From Deltaproteobacteria bacterium (GTDB lineage Bacteria; Desulfobacterota; Binatia; Binatales; Binataceae): a stretch of DNA of 8,748 bases. The stretch is from positions 1-8,748 of the forward strand of contig PMOH01000356.1 in NCBI GenBank assembly GCA_003161515.1, read 5' to 3'. The notes under the pieces were generated by a model that saw nothing but the letters and a program-made list of their open reading frames with translations, was not told where the DNA came from and did no database searches. Below are positions 6,309-8,748 of the stretch, in pieces (the stretch's first letter is position 1; each line of letters starts with the position of its first letter). The position numbers and the translations under genes are program-made.

Positions 6309-8748
6309 ATGGCCGGGAATCTCATCAATGGCGAACTAGCGAACGCGTCGATCGCGACGGCAAATCCCCGCGAGGACGCTTATAGCGCGGAGGTCATCGA
6401 AAAATGGCTGGTCGATAAGCTCTCTGAGCTGCTCGGTGTCGCGCCCGAAGAAATCGACGTGCGGGAACCTTTCGCGAGCTACGGAATGGGCTCGACCGAG
6501 GCGGTCAGCCTCTCGGGCGAACTCGGCGACTGGATCGGACAGAAAGTCCCCGCTGATTTGGCGTACGAGTTCCCAACTATCGAAACGCTGGCTCGGCATT
6601 TGAGCGGCTCGACGGATGAGTCGCGACCCGACGCTCGAAGCGAGACGGAAGCCGAGCCGATCGCGATCATTGGAATCGGCTGCCGGTTTCCCGGCAGCAG
6701 CGGTCCTCGGGAGTTCTGGCAGTCGATTCGCGACGGCGTGGACGCAATCACGGAAGTGCCGGCCGACCGCTTCAATCTCGACGAGGTTTACGATTCGGAT
6801 CCAACTGTGCCGGGCAAAATCAGCACGCGATGGGGCGGCTTTGTCGAGCAGGTGGATCAGTTCGATCCGCAGTTTTTCGGCATCTCGCCGCGCGAAGCTG
6901 CGCGAATGGACCCGCAGCAGCGCCTGTTGCTCGAAGTAACCTGGGAAGCACTGGAAGACGCGGGGCAGGCAGTCGAGAGACTTACCGGCAGCCAGACCGG
7001 CGTCTTCGTGGGAATCTCGAACAACGATTACGGCCGGACGCAGTTCGGCGATTTCAGCCGTATCGATGCGTACGCGGGAACCGGCAACGCACTTAGCATC
7101 GCGGCCAACCGGATTTCGTACCTGATGGATTTTCGTGGACCGAGCATCGCGATCGACACTGCATGCTCGTCGTCACTGGTCGCAGTCCATCTCGCATGCA
7201 CCAGTCTGCGCAACGGTGAATCGACGCTGGCGATAGCCGGCGGCGTCAACCTGATCCTGTCGCCTGCGATCACGATGAACTTCACCAAGGCCGGCGTGAT
7301 GGCGCCTGACGGGCGTTGCAAGACCTTCGACGCGGGCGCCAACGGCTACGTTCGCAGCGAGGGCGCGGGACTCGTCGTGCTGAAGCCGCTAAGTCGCGCG
7401 CTTGCCGACAAAGATACAATTTACGCCGTCATCCGTGGCAGCGCGGTGAATCAGGACGGTCGCAGCAACGGCCTGATGGCGCCGAATCCTCTCGCGCAGG
7501 AAGCTGTCTTGCGCGAAGCGTATCGAAGGGCAGGCGTGTCAGCCGGCGACGTTCAATACGTCGAGGCGCATGGCACCGGCACTCTGCTGGGCGATCCGAT
7601 CGAGGCGCGAGCGCTGGGCCGGGTGCTGGCCGACGGTCGTACGCCGGGAAATTTTTGCGCGATCGGTTCGGTCAAGACGAATATCGGACACTGCGAGGCG
7701 GCGGCTGGGGTCGCGGGACTGATCAAGGTCGCGCTCGCGCTCCACAATGCGGAGATTCCGGCGAGCCTGCACTTCCAGGAGCCTAATCCTCATATACCTT
7801 TCGACGAACTCCCGATTCGCGTCCAGACCCGGCCGGGAGTGTGGTCTGCGGAGACCGGTCCTGCGCTGGCGGGCGTCAGTTCGTTCGGATTCGGCGGCAC
7901 CAATGCTCACGTGGTCATGCAGCAGGCGCCCGAGTCGCGAAGTAAGCATCGCGAAGCAGTCGCGACTAAGTCCTGTTACCTCCTGCCACTCTCGGCGCGC
8001 AGCCTTGAGGCGCTACAGGCTGTCGCGCGAAGCTACCAGGGATTTTTGGCGAGCTCTGAATCGTCGCTGCATGACATCTGTTACACCGCGAGCGCGCGCC
8101 GCGGTCATCACGACTATCGCTTGAGTGTAACCGGCGATTCGTCGAATCAACTTATCGAAGGTCTCGAAGCTTTCATCAAAGGAGAGACTCGCGCCGGTCT
8201 TTCGTCCGGCCGCAAAGCTCTCGGCGCCCACAAAAAACTGGCTTTCGTTTTTTCCGGGCAAGGATCGCAATGGTTCGGCATGGGCCGGACGCTGCTTCAC
8301 GATGAACCCATCTTTCGCGAGGTGATCGAGCGATGCGAGCTGGCGCTGCGGCCGCATACCGATTGGTCATTGATCGCGCAACTGGCCGCCACCGATACGG
8401 CCGAATCGCGGCTCAACGAAGTCGATGTGATCCAGCCTGCGCTGTTCGCAGTTCAGGTCGCGCTCGCAGCGCTGTGGCGTTCATGGGGTATCGAACCGGA
8501 CGCGGTCGTCGGCCATAGCATGGGCGAGGTCGCGGCTGCGTACGTCAGTGGCGCGCTCAGCCTCGAAGACGCGGCGCTGATAATTTGCACGCGCAGCAAG
8601 CTGGTCAAGCGTACCGTCGGGCAAGGCGCGATGGCGTCGGTGGAGCTCTCGATCGAAGACGCGCGGAACGCGATCGCGGGTTACGAAGATCGCGTTTCAA
8701 TCGCGGTCAGCACCAGTCCTACTTCGACGGTCCTGTCGGGCGATCCCG
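6309..8748 (+). CDS. type I polyketide synthase, ACP-KS-AT..., 3' end outside window
   Basis: One uninterrupted frame from ATG 6309 to the window edge (813 residues so far). An N-terminal acyl carrier domain (about 27-100) has its likely phosphopantetheine serine in 'YGMGSTEAVSLSGEL' (Ser62). The ketosynthase (about 116-540) has 'DTACSSSL' with Cys286, 'EAHGTGT' with His421, 'KTNIGHCEAAAG' with His461 and the closing 'FGFGGTNAHVV'. After a linker with 'LPLSARSLEAL' (559-569), the acyltransferase starts at about 643: 'FSGQGSQW' (648-655) and nucleophile Ser737 in 'GHSMGE'. All active residues are present. GHSMG lacks the Gln typical of methylmalonyl-specific ATs and so leans to malonyl, but the diagnostic downstream motif is outside the window. 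An N-terminal ACP right after a FAAL is the known arrangement for loading a fatty acid onto a PKS. Reducing domains, later modules and the release step are not visible. Confidence 0.95.
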   Translation, partial: MAGNLINGELANASIATANPREDAYSAEVIEKWLVDKLSELLGVAPEEIDVREPFASYGMGSTEAVSLSGELGDWIGQKVPADLAYEFPTIETLARHLSGSTDESRPDARSETEAEPIAIIGIGCRFPGSSGPREFWQSIRDGVDAITEVPADRFNLDEVYDSDPTVPGKISTRWGGFVEQVDQFDPQFFGISPREAARMDPQQRLLLEVTWEALEDAGQAVERLTGSQTGVFVGISNNDYGRTQFGDFSRIDAYAGTGNALSIAANRISYLMDFRGPSIAIDTACSSSLVAVHLACTSLRNGESTLAIAGGVNLILSPAITMNFTKAGVMAPDGRCKTFDAGANGYVRSEGAGLVVLKPLSRALADKDTIYAVIRGSAVNQDGRSNGLMAPNPLAQEAVLREAYRRAGVSAGDVQYVEAHGTGTLLGDPIEARALGRVLADGRTPGNFCAIGSVKTNIGHCEAAAGVAGLIKVALALHNAEIPASLHFQEPNPHIPFDELPIRVQTRPGVWSAETGPALAGVSSFGFGGTNAHVVMQQAPESRSKHREAVATKSCYLLPLSARSLEALQAVARSYQGFLASSESSLHDICYTASARRGHHDYRLSVTGDSSNQLIEGLEAFIKGETRAGLSSGRKALGAHKKLAFVFSGQGSQWFGMGRTLLHDEPIFREVIERCELALRPHTDWSLIAQLAATDTAESRLNEVDVIQPALFAVQVALAALWRSWGIEPDAVVGHSMGEVAAAYVSGALSLEDAALIICTRSKLVKRTVGQGAMASVELSIEDARNAIAGYEDRVSIAVSTSPTSTVLSGDP

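Overview
The window is GC-rich bacterial DNA with high GC at third codon positions and Shine-Dalgarno-type starts. Exported BON-domain and DUF4142 proteins next to a fatty-acid-loaded modular polyketide synthase suggest a Gram-negative soil or environmental bacterium, such as a Deltaproteobacteria/Binatota-like or Acidobacteria-like lineage. That placement is inference; no marker gene here fixes the taxonomy.

Left part (1-2874). The window opens inside an alpha/beta hydrolase on the + strand, of which only the C-terminal part is present. It converges on a minus-strand run of four genes. In transcription order (right to left) these are a DUF4142 protein with a signal peptide (3492-2932), a small protein resembling the C-terminal tail of AAA_13/COG4694-type ATPases (2874-2467), a BON-domain periplasmic protein (2413-2000) and a type-B carboxylesterase (1979-435). 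Gaps of 57, 53 and 20 bp allow an operon. BON and DUF4142 proteins are commonly envelope or stress associated, so an envelope-stress role for this run is plausible but unproven.

Middle (3493-4429). About 940 bp between the divergent DUF4142 and FAAL genes holds no credible gene. Its left part is comparatively AT-rich and has repeated short motifs (CGTCAGTG three times, a cluster of AATAG/CTATT dyads). Its right part has GC-rich dyads and a 6-bp hairpin just upstream of the FAAL start. This is the likely control region for both directions, although I see no convincing sigma-70 promoter.

Right part (4430-8748). A fatty acyl-AMP ligase (FAAL) is followed 10 bp later by a type I polyketide synthase that reads ACP-KS-AT and runs off the window. 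This is the loading end of a lipid/polyketide pathway: the FAAL adenylates a fatty acid, passes it to the N-terminal ACP of the PKS, and the KS extends it with a unit chosen by the AT. The FAAL carries a striking Asn-Gly repeat insertion in its C-terminal subdomain. The rest of the cluster, and so the product, lies beyond the right edge.
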